39,541 bases of DNA from the NCBI GenBank assembly GCA_022683945.1, contig JAJHSH010000039.1, positions 1-39,541 of the forward strand, in the 5' to 3' direction. This stretch comes from Candidatus Acetothermia bacterium. Lineage in GTDB: Bacteria > Bipolaricaulota > Bipolaricaulia > RBG-16-55-9 > DRXL01. How positions within the stretch are numbered: position 1 is the first letter of the stretch; each line of letters starts with the position of its first letter. Shown piece by piece: positions 16,965-24,948 of this stretch. The position numbers and the translations under genes were made by a program. The notes under the pieces were generated by a model, which saw nothing but the letters and a program-made list of their open reading frames with translations, searched no databases and was not told where the DNA came from.

Positions 16965-17732
16965 ATGCAATTCTCTTCTTCCCCCTCTCCTCTTCTTTTT
17001 CAGAGAATAAGACTCCTGAACACTCCCATTGACGCGCTCTCTCTGAGAGAAGCCGTCGCGCGCTTGCAAGAGCTCATTGCGCAAAGCCGAGGCGGCTTGG
17101 TCTGCACACCGGACACGACCGCCCTCTGGCGCGCCCAGAAAGACCCGTCATTGAGAGCTATCTACGAAGAGGCCGATCTCATCACCCCCGATGGCACCGG
17201 GGTCGTCTGGGCCTCGCGTCTCCTGGGCATGGCGCTGCCGGAGCGCGTCTCGGGCATAGATCTGTTAGAGAGATTTTTCGCCGGGGCGCACACTGGGCGG
17301 GTCTTTCTCTTAGGCGCAGCGCCCGGCGTGGCCGAACGAGCAGCGCTTAAACTCTGGGAAAGATACCCCAATCTTCAGATCGTTGGGACGCACCACGGCT
17401 ATTTTCGCCCCGATGAGAATGAGCAGATTATCAGTCTGATTCATCAAGCACAACCTGATCTGGTTCTGGTGGGGCTGGGGGTGCCTCGTCAAGAGCTCTG
17501 GATGCGAGAAAACCGAGAGAAGCTCAACAGATCGGTGCTGATGGGCGTCGGCGGCTGCTTCGACGTCTGGGCTGGACGGCTGATGCGTGCCCCTCTGAGT
17601 TGGCAGCGTCTGGGGCTAGAATGGCTTTATAGACTAGTGCAAGAACCTAAGCGGCTGGCCCGCGCCCTCACGATCCCGCTCTTTGTCTTGGAAGTCTGGG
17701 CGCTCAAACTCACGCACCTATGGTGGCGCTAG
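16965..17732 (+). CDS. WecG/TagA/CpsF family glycosyltransferase
   Basis: Members of glycosyltransferase family 26 move N-acetylmannosamine or related sugars onto undecaprenyl-linked GlcNAc, for wall teichoic acid, enterobacterial common antigen or exopolysaccharide. Motifs are NTPIDALS, TPDGTGVVWA with its conserved Asp, RVFLLGAAPGVAERA, GYFRPDENE, VGLGVPRQELWM and GVGGCFDVWAG. The last residues form a hydrophobic helix (ALTIPLFVLEVW). I chose ATG 16965, giving 255 residues, because GAGAGG lies 8 nt upstream; a TTG at 16917 in frame would add 16 residues without a good site. Its 3' end overlaps recJ tail to tail by 15 nt. The acceptor polymer cannot be told. Confidence 0.9.
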   Translation: MQFSSSPSPLLFQRIRLLNTPIDALSLREAVARLQELIAQSRGGLVCTPDTTALWRAQKDPSLRAIYEEADLITPDGTGVVWASRLLGMALPERVSGIDLLERFFAGAHTGRVFLLGAAPGVAERAALKLWERYPNLQIVGTHHGYFRPDENEQIISLIHQAQPDLVLVGLGVPRQELWMRENREKLNRSVLMGVGGCFDVWAGRLMRAPLSWQRLGLEWLYRLVQEPKRLARALTIPLFVLEVWALKLTHLWWR

Positions 17733-19469
17733 AATATCTTCGATCTCCAATTGTATCTGGGGACGTCCCGACCACGTATCACAAGTGAGTTTGAAGACCA
17801 AATCCAGCGTCTCGTGCTCTTCTAAGCGCAGCGCGTGCTCCCCCAAAGAAAACCCGATAGCGCTGAACGTCCGACCCCCGGCTTCTAGGAGACACTTTAA
17901 GTGATCGCCGTTGTTGCCCACGGTGCGCCACTGTTTGAGGCGGGCATGGCGCAGGAGAAATCTCGGCGTCGGATGACCTATGCCGAAGGGCGCCAAGCGC
18001 TGTAGATCGTGATAGACTTCTAAAGTCAGCTCTTCAGAAGAGAGTTCTGCTTCGAACTCATAGGCGGGGTGCTCTCGCTGGGAGAGCAGCTTGCGAGAGT
18101 AGCTGCTCAGGCGTTCTTTCAGCACCGGGATATTCTCGTTGCGAATAGAAAAGCCGGCGGCCATGGCGTGCCCGCCGTAGCGCTCCAGAAGGTCGCGATG
18201 CTCTTCGAGCGCAAAAGCAATATCAAAGCCGGGAACGCTACGACAAGAAGCGCGACTGATCTCCGAGCTCAAAGCTAAGATGATCGCCGGGCGTTGATGC
18301 TTTTCGGCCAGTTCGGAGGCGACCAACCCCAACAGACCGGGATTCCAATAGTGTCCGGCCAAGAATATTAATTTTTCGTCCTGCCAATCTCTTTGGCCGC
18401 GCAGGAGCTCTTCGGCCTGGAAGAGCAGATCGTCTTGGGCGATCTGGCGATCTTGATTGTAAGCCAAGAGCGTATTGGCCAGAAAGTCAGCGCGTTGCGG
18501 GTCTTGCGTCGTCAAGAGCAAGAACGCGTCGCGCGGGTCGCCGACCCGGTTGGCGGCGTTCAGTTTGGGCACGAGAATATAGCTCAGATCACTGGGCGAG
18601 AGCCTCTGCGCATCCAGAGCGAGTTTTTTTATTAAAACCCTGAGTCCCAACGAAGACCCCCGCCCCGCGGCGACGCAGCGCAAGCCGTTGGCTACTAAGC
18701 GTCGGTTCTCGGCCAGCCCACCGCGCACCAACGGCACGAGATCGCCGATAGTGCCCAAGAGCACTAGGTCTAAAAACTCTTCGCACGCGCTGCTGGGCTG
18801 CCCACACTGCTCATAGAGCCCGCGGAGCAACTGAAAGGCCACTCCAACGGCAGCTAAGTCTTTATAGATATAGGGGCAGTCGGCTTGCCTAGGGTTGACA
18901 ATAGCATGGGCCGGAGGCAGCCTCTCTGGAGGCCGATGATGGTCGGTGATGATCACATCAATCTGATGATCTTGCAGAGTCTTTATGAACTCTACATCGG
19001 AGATGCCACAGTCGGCGGTGATCAGCAGATGAAACTGTTCTGAGATGAGACGCTGCACGACCGCAGGGCTCAAGCCGTGGCCGCGCTCGCGATCGGAGAG
19101 ATCGACTTTGATCTCTCTGGCTCCGAGCTTCTGGAGCCCGCGATATAAGAGAGCCGTGCTGGTCAGACCGTCTACATCGAAGTCGCCTTGAATGAAGATC
19201 TTCTCACGGCGCTCGAGCGCAAGTCTGAGCCGCCTCACGGCTTTATCTAAATCTAATAACCCCCACGGGCTGGCGAGCGCCCCGATACTGTGATCGAGCA
19301 GCTCTTGCGGGGAGCCCACGGCGCGCGCGGCCAAGACGGCTGCGAGCGGAGCCGAACAGCCCAGCTCGCGCGCGATCTCCGCAGCGCGCTCTCTCGAACT
19401 CGAAGAGGCCCGCAGGCGCCACAGACGCTTCGTGAGAAGCGAGCGCCAAGAAACTTCGCACAGAGGCAT
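17718..19469 (-). CDS. recJ: single-stranded-DNA-specific exonuclease RecJ
   Basis: RecJ degrades single-stranded DNA 5' to 3' in recombination and mismatch or base-excision repair. The 583 residues have the DHH-family metal motifs in order: DFDVDG (96-101; DYDVDG is more common), TADCG (151-155), TDHH (175-178) and HAIVNP (188-193). The DHHA1 motif YGGHAMAAGFSI follows, with a C-terminal OB-like part. The gene begins 7 nt after the rpsT stop on the same strand, so it is co-transcribed with the ribosomal protein gene. It converges on the glycosyltransferase gene. Confidence 0.95.
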   Translation of the reverse strand: MPLCEVSWRSLLTKRLWRLRASSSSRERAAEIARELGCSAPLAAVLAARAVGSPQELLDHSIGALASPWGLLDLDKAVRRLRLALERREKIFIQGDFDVDGLTSTALLYRGLQKLGAREIKVDLSDRERGHGLSPAVVQRLISEQFHLLITADCGISDVEFIKTLQDHQIDVIITDHHRPPERLPPAHAIVNPRQADCPYIYKDLAAVGVAFQLLRGLYEQCGQPSSACEEFLDLVLLGTIGDLVPLVRGGLAENRRLVANGLRCVAAGRGSSLGLRVLIKKLALDAQRLSPSDLSYILVPKLNAANRVGDPRDAFLLLTTQDPQRADFLANTLLAYNQDRQIAQDDLLFQAEELLRGQRDWQDEKLIFLAGHYWNPGLLGLVASELAEKHQRPAIILALSSEISRASCRSVPGFDIAFALEEHRDLLERYGGHAMAAGFSIRNENIPVLKERLSSYSRKLLSQREHPAYEFEAELSSEELTLEVYHDLQRLAPFGIGHPTPRFLLRHARLKQWRTVGNNGDHLKCLLEAGGRTFSAIGFSLGEHALRLEEHETLDLVFKLTCDTWSGRPQIQLEIEDILAPP

Positions 19470-19476
19470 AAGAAAA

Positions 19477-19734
19477 CTAAGCTTGCACGAGTCTCATCAT
19501 GCGCGCTTTGATGCGGGCCGCCCTATGGGGATGGACCACGCCGCGCGCGGCCGCTTTGTCCGCGGCTTTGGCCAGCTGAGGCAGTAACTCTCTGGCTTTA
19601 TCCAGTTCTTTGGCCTGAACGTGCCGGCGAATCCGACGCAAAATATCACGGATGGCCTCTTTGCGAATCTGATTGCGTTCGCGTCGCCGCTCGTTCTGAC
19701 GCCACGCTTTCTCAGCAGCTCTTACGTTGGGAAT
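19477..19734 (-). CDS. rpsT: 30S ribosomal protein S20, apparent ATT start codon
   Basis: S20 binds 16S rRNA early in small-subunit assembly. The 85 residues read (M)PNVRAAEKAWRQNERRRER, then a Lys/Arg-rich helical bundle, ending GVVHPHRAARIKARMM...; length and pattern are those of S20. The conserved Pro-Asn-Val is preceded in frame only by ATT, GCT, CTC and then the stop TGA, so no ATG, GTG or TTG can start it. AGAGGTGA lies 6 nt before ATT, an excellent Shine-Dalgarno placement, with a T7 run upstream. E. coli rpsT starts with the weak codon UUG and is autoregulated; a weak AUU start here may serve the same purpose. A sequencing error must be excluded. Confidence 0.9.
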   Translation of the reverse strand: MPNVRAAEKAWRQNERRRERNQIRKEAIRDILRRIRRHVQAKELDKARELLPQLAKAADKAAARGVVHPHRAARIKARMMRLVQA

Positions 19735-19775
19735 AGCGAGTCACCTCTCAAAAAAACTTTAGAAAAGCACGAGAA

Positions 19776-19804
19776 ATATTAACAGATCGTCAGTCGCTTG
19801 ACAA
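19776..19804 (-). promoter_or_regulatory. rpsT-recJ promoter
   Basis: On the minus strand: TTGTCA (19804-19799), 17-nt spacer, TAATAT (19781-19776). The transcript would start near 19769, about 35 nt before the ATT start of rpsT. Its -35 box shares five base pairs with the -35 box of the divergent promoter. Confidence 0.75.
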
Positions 19805-19827
19805 GCGCAAGAGAGATCAGCTATAGT
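19798..19827 (+). promoter_or_regulatory. promoter of BCAM0308-like/fchA operon
   Basis: TTGACA (19798-19803), 18-nt spacer, TATAGT (19822-19827). The transcript would start near 19834, and GGAGGG follows before the ATG at 19854. The same boxes and spacing occur before the valS leader. Confidence 0.8.
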
Positions 19828-19853
19828 AAGACGCCTTCGGGAGGGAGAGTTCT

Positions 19854-20345
19854 ATGATCACACGTCGTGAACTGCTTTCAGAAGATACGGGGAGTCCGTA
19901 TTATGAACTGCGCAAGTACCCCGAGCCTACGATCTGCTCTGAATGCCGCTTGGTCTATCATAAAGGGCGCTGGACCGACGGTTCGAGCTTACTGAAAGGG
20001 GCGCACCGAGAGCTCTGCCCGGCGTGCCGGCGCATCCAAGACCGCAACCCCGGCGGCGTCGTCTATCTGAACGGCTCTTATTGGAATCTCCATCAACAAG
20101 AGCTTCTGCAGATCGTCAAGAAGCAAGAGGCTCTGGCGCGTGAGCATCGCCCTTTGCAGAGAATCATGTGGATCAAGCCCAATGGCGCAGCGGGCCTAGA
20201 GATCGCTACGACGAATCTGCACTTGGCGCGTCGCATCGGCGAGGCGCTCCATCACGCGCACAAGGGCCGGCTAGATATTAAATACTCAGACGGAGATCGT
20301 TTTGTGCGCATCTATTGGTCTCGCGAGGAGAAGCAGAAGCCATGA
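19854..20345 (+). CDS. BCAM0308-like protein with two CxxC motifs
   Basis: I assign this 163-residue protein to the BCAM0308-like group of uncharacterised proteins by pattern. A zinc-ribbon-like pair CSEC (28-31) and CPAC (56-59) is followed by RRIQDRNPGGVVYLNG, PLQRIM and ATTNLHLARRIGEAL. The last stretch is the group's conserved motif and looks like an RNA- or nucleotide-binding alpha/beta unit. Its function is not established. The promoter at 19798-19827 serves it, and the Shine-Dalgarno is GGAGGG. Its stop overlaps the fchA start by 4 nt, so the two are translationally coupled and may act together. Confidence 0.75.
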   Translation: MITRRELLSEDTGSPYYELRKYPEPTICSECRLVYHKGRWTDGSSLLKGAHRELCPACRRIQDRNPGGVVYLNGSYWNLHQQELLQIVKKQEALAREHRPLQRIMWIKPNGAAGLEIATTNLHLARRIGEALHHAHKGRLDIKYSDGDRFVRIYWSREEKQKP

Positions 20346-20998
20346 CCGGGGATCTGCAAATTGCTGACTTTCTGGAGCGTCTCTCGGCGGCCACGCCGAC
20401 CCCCGGCGGCGGCAGCGCGGCGGCATTGACCGCGAGCGTAGCGGCTTCTTTGGTGGCGATGGTCGCAGCGCTCACGCTGAGTTCCAAAAAATCCAAAGAG
20501 CAAGAAGGCCCAGAATTGGCCGCGCAGATGGGGGCGATCTTAGAAGAGGCGCGTCAGTTGCGCGATCGGCTCTTGGTGTTGACGGAGACAGACGCTGCGG
20601 CCTTCGAACGCGTCATGGCAGCTTATAAGCTGCCCAAAGCCAGCGAAGCCGAGAGAGCGCAGCGCGAGAGGGCGATCCAAGCTGCGTTGAAGCGCGCCAC
20701 TGAGATCCCGTATGAAGTGGCGCTCTGCGCGCGGCGCGTCTTGGAGCTAGCAGAGATCGTTGCTCTGAAGGGCCTCAAAAGCGCCCTGAGCGATGTGAGT
20801 GCCGGCGTCTATCTCGCAGAAGCGGCGCTGCAAGCGGCGCTCTTGAACGTTGAGATCAATCTAAAATCCATCAAAGACGAGGGCTTGGTGCGTCGCTATG
20901 GACAGTTGGGACGGGAGTTGTCCGAGTGGGCTGTGGCGCGGCGGGCAAGTCTGATTCTCAGAAAAGAAGACGCTGAAGGTGAAAATGGAGTAAAATGA
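20342..20998 (+). CDS. fchA: methenyl-THF cyclohydrolase / formimino-THF cyclodeaminase (FchA family)
   Basis: This is the stand-alone form of the FTCD C-terminal domain. It converts formimino-THF to methenyl-THF and ammonia, or methenyl-THF to formyl-THF. The 218 residues are all-alpha, with the hallmark TPTPGGGSAAALTASVAASL (19-38) and a later DVSAGVYLAEAALQAA. The ATG at 20342 is chosen because it gives an ATGA overlap with the upstream gene; an in-frame TTG at 20315 is a weaker choice. The formiminotransferase half lies 18 kb away at 1723-2634. In acetogens FchA serves the methyl branch of the Wood-Ljungdahl pathway; no other gene of that path is here. Confidence 0.9.
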   Translation: MTGDLQIADFLERLSAATPTPGGGSAAALTASVAASLVAMVAALTLSSKKSKEQEGPELAAQMGAILEEARQLRDRLLVLTETDAAAFERVMAAYKLPKASEAERAQRERAIQAALKRATEIPYEVALCARRVLELAEIVALKGLKSALSDVSAGVYLAEAALQAALLNVEINLKSIKDEGLVRRYGQLGRELSEWAVARRASLILRKEDAEGENGVK

Positions 20999-21023
20999 GT
21001 CGTGACTCGATCAGCAGAGCTAT

Positions 21024-21221
21024 ATGAAAGTGATCTATGACCCAGAGACGGACACTCTAACGATGATTTTCAAAGAAAGCCCCGTAGCCGAGAGCGATGA
21101 GGACAAGCCGGGGATCATTCTGGATTACGACGAGCAAGGCAATCTCGTTTCACTGGAGATTCTTGATGCCTCACGGTGTGTGGCCAAACCGCGCAGCATC
21201 GAATTCGAAATGGCGAAGTAA
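21024..21221 (+). CDS. DUF2283 family small protein
   Basis: The 65 residues match the DUF2283 pattern: YDPETDTLTMIF near the start, acidic ESDEDKPGIILDYDEQGN, then LVSLEILDASR. This is a compact beta-rich fold of unknown role, often encoded beside a DUF4258 partner that I do not find here. It follows fchA by 25 nt with no evident Shine-Dalgarno, so expression may depend on the upstream genes. The 92 nt to the convergent subtilase gene contain a hairpin CTCGC...GCGAG (about 21278-21300) that could end transcription from both sides, but without a T-run. Confidence 0.8.
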   Translation: MKVIYDPETDTLTMIFKESPVAESDEDKPGIILDYDEQGNLVSLEILDASRCVAKPRSIEFEMAK

Positions 21222-21313
21222 CTTGGCATCAAGAGGGAGTTCTCAGCCCGATGCTCACGCGCAAGAAGAGCCTCGCCGATGATATCGCCGCGAGCGAAGA
21301 CCGAGATGTCTCG

Positions 21314-23413
21314 CTAATAGACCCAAGGCCCGCCCGGACCACGCTCCAGCTCAAACTCCGGGTTCGGCGCGTTCTCCCACCAGTCGGGCCACTCGTTCGA
21401 GACCGAAAAACTCCCCGGCGCGATCTCATAAGGCCCGTAGAGTTCTCTATGCCCGTTCTGGACGATCTCGATCTGCGCCCGCGCCGGACGCGCCGCCCCC
21501 CGCGCGTTGATCGCGATCAGATAGGGCACAAACGGATAATGACGCGCGTTGAGCGAGTAGCGCTCCAGGCGCTCCGATTCTAAGAAGACACCCCACTGCT
21601 CTTCCGAAGCGTCGCGCTTGGCGCTCACCCAGCGATACCCCAACCCCGGATGAAACTCCAAAATCGCTAAGTCTAGATCTATATCACCCTCCCAACGCAG
21701 CGTCACTTCTAATGTCGTGTTCAGCTCCAGCGTCAGTTCTGTCACCTGCCCCGGCTCCACGGTGATCTCCCCGCGCACGCTCACTCGATTGGCAAGACGA
21801 TACCCATACCAAGCCGCGTCTCCGCCAGAGACCAATACTTCATAAGTTCCCGGCTCGATCGCTCCAAATCTTGCCATTCCCGCAAAGTCCGTCTGCGCAA
21901 AGTATCTCTCGGTCCTCTTCTGGCGCAAGATCACGTCTACGGCGGGGATTCCCATCTGCTCATCACTCTCGGTGATCTGGCCGTCACGGTTGGTGTCGGC
22001 GCGGTTCTTGGTGACGACGTGAATCACGGCGACGCCGCCGTCGTCGGGCAGGGTCGTCGTCTGCACCGCGCGCGCTAAGTTGATTCTCCCCCAGCCCGTC
22101 TTGTGATCGAAGCCACGTTCTTCGATATCATCGGCCGTCTCTTCTAAGATCTTGCGGATCTGATAGTGCGTTGCTTGGGGGAAGAGCTGCTTGAGCAGCG
22201 CGGCTCCCCCGGAGACCTGCGGCGCGGCCATCGAAGTGCCGTCGAAGTATTCGTAGAGCTTAGGTTCTCCGGTGCCCGTCTCTTCGACCCAGCGCGGAAT
22301 AGCTGAGAGCACCAGCTCCCCCGGAGCCGAGACCGAGATCGCCGCACCCATCGTCGAGAAGTCTGCGCGTCGGTCGCGCGCGTCCGTCGCGCCCACGCCG
22401 AGCACCCCCGGATAGTTCTTGGGATAGAGAATCTCGTCCAGCCCGGAATTGCCCATCGAATTGACGAAGACCGCGCCACTCTCTATCACTAAATCTATGG
22501 CGTCTTTAAGAGTCTGGCCGTAGCCTCGTCCGCCCCAACTATTATTCAGAACTTGCGCTTCGTCGCCCGACTTTTCTCTGCCGTCCGGCCCGATGAGCGC
22601 CGCCCAGATCAGACATAGCGCTACGTTCGCATCGCCCACATACCCCGAACGATTCTCGTCGCTCACCAGGCGCGCATTAAAAATCTGAATGGGCATGATC
22701 ACAGCATCTGGGGCGACGCCGGCGATGCCAAAACTATCGTTGGCCCAAGCCGCAGCAATCCCCGCGACGTGCGTCGCATGGGCATCTTCGCCCTGAGAAG
22801 AATCTGCGTCGGGCGGGATGATCTCGCCGGTGTAGCAGTCCATCCCCGGCACTTGCTTGCCGATCAAGTCCGGGTGTAAGCCGTCAAGCCCGGTGTCCAC
22901 AATAGCAATGACGACGCCCCTTCCCGTGGCGCGCTCCCAGGCCTCTTCGGTTCTTAGCAGATCGAGCGCATACTGTTTCGGGCGTAACGGATCGTTCGCC
23001 GCCGCGAGAGGGCGCGTCTGCAGGCGCTCGACGCGCGAGCGGGGCAAGGGCGCGGGGTTCTCGCGCAGATAGTTCGGCTCCGCATAGCGCAGCAGGTGCG
23101 AAGACTTGCGCGCACGCTGGAGCGCTTGGGCTACCGTCAGCGTTGCAGGCAACCGCAGGAGCGCCGCCGAGAGCCGCTCCAGCTTGCGCTCGACGCGCGC
23201 CTCCAATAGCTCTGTAATCTGTTGCAATGCGGCTTCATCGCGATAACCAATGAGCAGCTCGCCCTCGACCCAACGCCCTTGTAGCGCACTTTGCGGAGAT
23301 CGAGAAGAGCTTTGAGTGGGCAAGAGAGATTCGTGAAAGAGCTTCGTGCATCCCACTAAAATACCGAGAATCAGGACTAAACTCCCTAATAAGATAAGCC
23401 TGCGCATGGTCAC
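21314..23413 (-). CDS. lipoprotein subtilisin-like serine peptidase (S8) with C-terminal beta domains
   Basis: A 699-residue exported protease. The signal peptide ends in the lipobox LVGC (Cys22), so it is likely anchored in a membrane by lipid. An inhibitor-I9-like propeptide (about 48-115, ELLIGYRDEAALQQI) precedes the S8 domain. Its catalytic Asp173 is in AIVDTGLDG, His212 in DAHATHVAGIA, oxyanion Asn322 in SMGNSG and Ser394 in FDGTSMAAPQ. After it come an EF-hand-like calcium loop DTNRDGQITESDE (about 473-485), a carboxypeptidase-regulatory-like Ig fold and a terminal beta domain. Its start overlaps the upstream lipoprotein gene by 4 nt, so the two are made together. Confidence 0.93.
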   Translation of the reverse strand: MTMRRLILLGSLVLILGILVGCTKLFHESLLPTQSSSRSPQSALQGRWVEGELLIGYRDEAALQQITELLEARVERKLERLSAALLRLPATLTVAQALQRARKSSHLLRYAEPNYLRENPAPLPRSRVERLQTRPLAAANDPLRPKQYALDLLRTEEAWERATGRGVVIAIVDTGLDGLHPDLIGKQVPGMDCYTGEIIPPDADSSQGEDAHATHVAGIAAAWANDSFGIAGVAPDAVIMPIQIFNARLVSDENRSGYVGDANVALCLIWAALIGPDGREKSGDEAQVLNNSWGGRGYGQTLKDAIDLVIESGAVFVNSMGNSGLDEILYPKNYPGVLGVGATDARDRRADFSTMGAAISVSAPGELVLSAIPRWVEETGTGEPKLYEYFDGTSMAAPQVSGGAALLKQLFPQATHYQIRKILEETADDIEERGFDHKTGWGRINLARAVQTTTLPDDGGVAVIHVVTKNRADTNRDGQITESDEQMGIPAVDVILRQKRTERYFAQTDFAGMARFGAIEPGTYEVLVSGGDAAWYGYRLANRVSVRGEITVEPGQVTELTLELNTTLEVTLRWEGDIDLDLAILEFHPGLGYRWVSAKRDASEEQWGVFLESERLERYSLNARHYPFVPYLIAINARGAARPARAQIEIVQNGHRELYGPYEIAPGSFSVSNEWPDWWENAPNPEFELERGPGGPWVY

Positions 23414-24879
23414 TCTCCTGTGGTAAAGCTGAAGTGATCTGGAGCCGTCACGCCGACGGTGGGCAACCCCGTATTTAGCTGAAAGCGATCAACAGCAATC
23501 GAGATCGCCGTTGGATCTTGTCCATCGTCGAGCGCAACGGCATAGGCAACTTCCCATTCATAAATGCGATAGAGTTGGAGCGTCTCCCAGGGGGTCTGAT
23601 CGAACTTCCCGTCTTCGTTCCAGGTGATCTGCGTATCGTTCTCGATGAATTCTTTGGGGGGCACAGGGCCTACCCACCAAGAGGTCTCGCCTAAAACAGA
23701 ATCTCTCAAGATAACAGCGTAACGTTGGACGTTTCCGACGCGCGGCACGGGCTTCCACCGGAAGCTGGGACGACGACTAACCTCCATGGCGCCGTCTGCA
23801 GGAGAGAGGAGTTGCACGGTAAAGGGCTTGAGCGGGATGGTGCTCACGGTGGGAGTAGGAGGGCCCTCGTCGCCGCCCAAGAACGAACGCATATAATAAT
23901 AGACGGGCTGGCCCACGCGCAACAGCGGACTGGCGTCGCTGAAGCTGGTGCGCTGCGGAGGAACCGTGCCAATGGGGTCAAAGTTTTTTCCGTCAAAGCT
24001 CCGATAGATTCTATATCCCGTCAGGCTCTGACGTGCGCTGGGACGGAAGCGCAACTGCACAAAGAGATTGGTGTTCGGGGGCGCGGCCTCAATCTGTAAA
24101 GGCGGCCCTTCGTGCAGAGGCACAAGCATTTCTCTGAGAAAAGCAACTTGCCGGCCTACGGTGACCGCGATCGCTTTCAGTTCGGTTGGGGGAGAGAGCT
24201 CGCCGCCCGGAGGCAAGATATCAAGAGAGCGAATCAGATGGGTTCTATTATTATTCACGTCGTAGACGACGACTTCAAAGGTCGTTCGGCCGTGGACGCC
24301 GAAGAGCGCAGGCTCGAGCACTTGCTCTCCCGTTGAGGGCGTGCTGAAGAACGCCTGTCGCGGCGCGGTGAGCAATGCTGCTCCGGGGGTCTTGCCCAGC
24401 GCTGCATAAATGACGCTAATATCGTTCTCGCTGCGAGCCATCACTTCATAGGAGATCGGGCCTGAGATGCGATCTCCGTCTGCGACGCCGCGGAGTTCTA
24501 TCTCCGGCGGGAGCGTCGCCCAGCGGGGATTAAAAACTTTCTGTTGCAAGATCGTGATCTCTGTGTGTTGGCGCACCTCCAAACCGATGACACGACTCCC
24601 CGCATAGTCCGGCCTCTTGGCGTCTATCTGATAGCGATCGGGCTTGAGCGACACGAGAAAACGCCCTGAAATATCGGTCTGCGCTCGTGCGCGATAGCCC
24701 GTCGTCAATCCCCGAAATGACACTTGACTATGGGGCACGGGCTCGCCGGCGTTGGCATTCAAGAGACGCCCTTCCAAACGAGCGCGGGGCGCTGCCGACC
24801 ACAGAGGAGCACAACTGCTCAAGAGAACTACCCCCACTGCTGCTGCCCAAAGAACACCAACCCGAAACCATCGAGACAT
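23410..24879 (-). CDS. lipoprotein with carboxypeptidase-regulatory-like and fibronectin-like domains
   Basis: The 489 residues start with a signal peptide ending in the lipobox LLSSC, predicting an envelope lipoprotein. A carboxypeptidase-regulatory-like beta domain follows (LEGRLLNANAGEPVPHSQVSF...GRFLVSLKPDRYQI). An Ig-like region comes next, then a fibronectin type III-like repeat (LTGYRIYRSFDGKNF...YYMRSF) and a C-terminal domain with PADGAMEVSRRPSFRW. No catalytic residues are seen. The ATG at 24879 is preferred to one at 24903 because AAGGAGGT lies 6-7 nt before it. The gene sits 69 nt after the GTPase gene and overlaps the subtilase gene by ATGA, so it may be a partner or substrate-binding subunit of that protease. 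Confidence 0.8.
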   Translation of the reverse strand: MSRWFRVGVLWAAAVGVVLLSSCAPLWSAAPRARLEGRLLNANAGEPVPHSQVSFRGLTTGYRARAQTDISGRFLVSLKPDRYQIDAKRPDYAGSRVIGLEVRQHTEITILQQKVFNPRWATLPPEIELRGVADGDRISGPISYEVMARSENDISVIYAALGKTPGAALLTAPRQAFFSTPSTGEQVLEPALFGVHGRTTFEVVVYDVNNNRTHLIRSLDILPPGGELSPPTELKAIAVTVGRQVAFLREMLVPLHEGPPLQIEAAPPNTNLFVQLRFRPSARQSLTGYRIYRSFDGKNFDPIGTVPPQRTSFSDASPLLRVGQPVYYYMRSFLGGDEGPPTPTVSTIPLKPFTVQLLSPADGAMEVSRRPSFRWKPVPRVGNVQRYAVILRDSVLGETSWWVGPVPPKEFIENDTQITWNEDGKFDQTPWETLQLYRIYEWEVAYAVALDDGQDPTAISIAVDRFQLNTGLPTVGVTAPDHFSFTTGE

Positions 24880-24948
24880 CTCATGACCTCCTTCGTTCGC
24901 CATAGTAATACTCGATTTCAGTTGTTGAAGTCAAATAGCTGTTAGTTC

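Noticed and set aside
21251..21583. Possible small gene after the DUF2283 gene (a DUF4258 partner was looked for)
   Set aside because: The frame from ATG 21251 runs straight into the antisense of the subtilase gene and shows no DUF4258 pattern.
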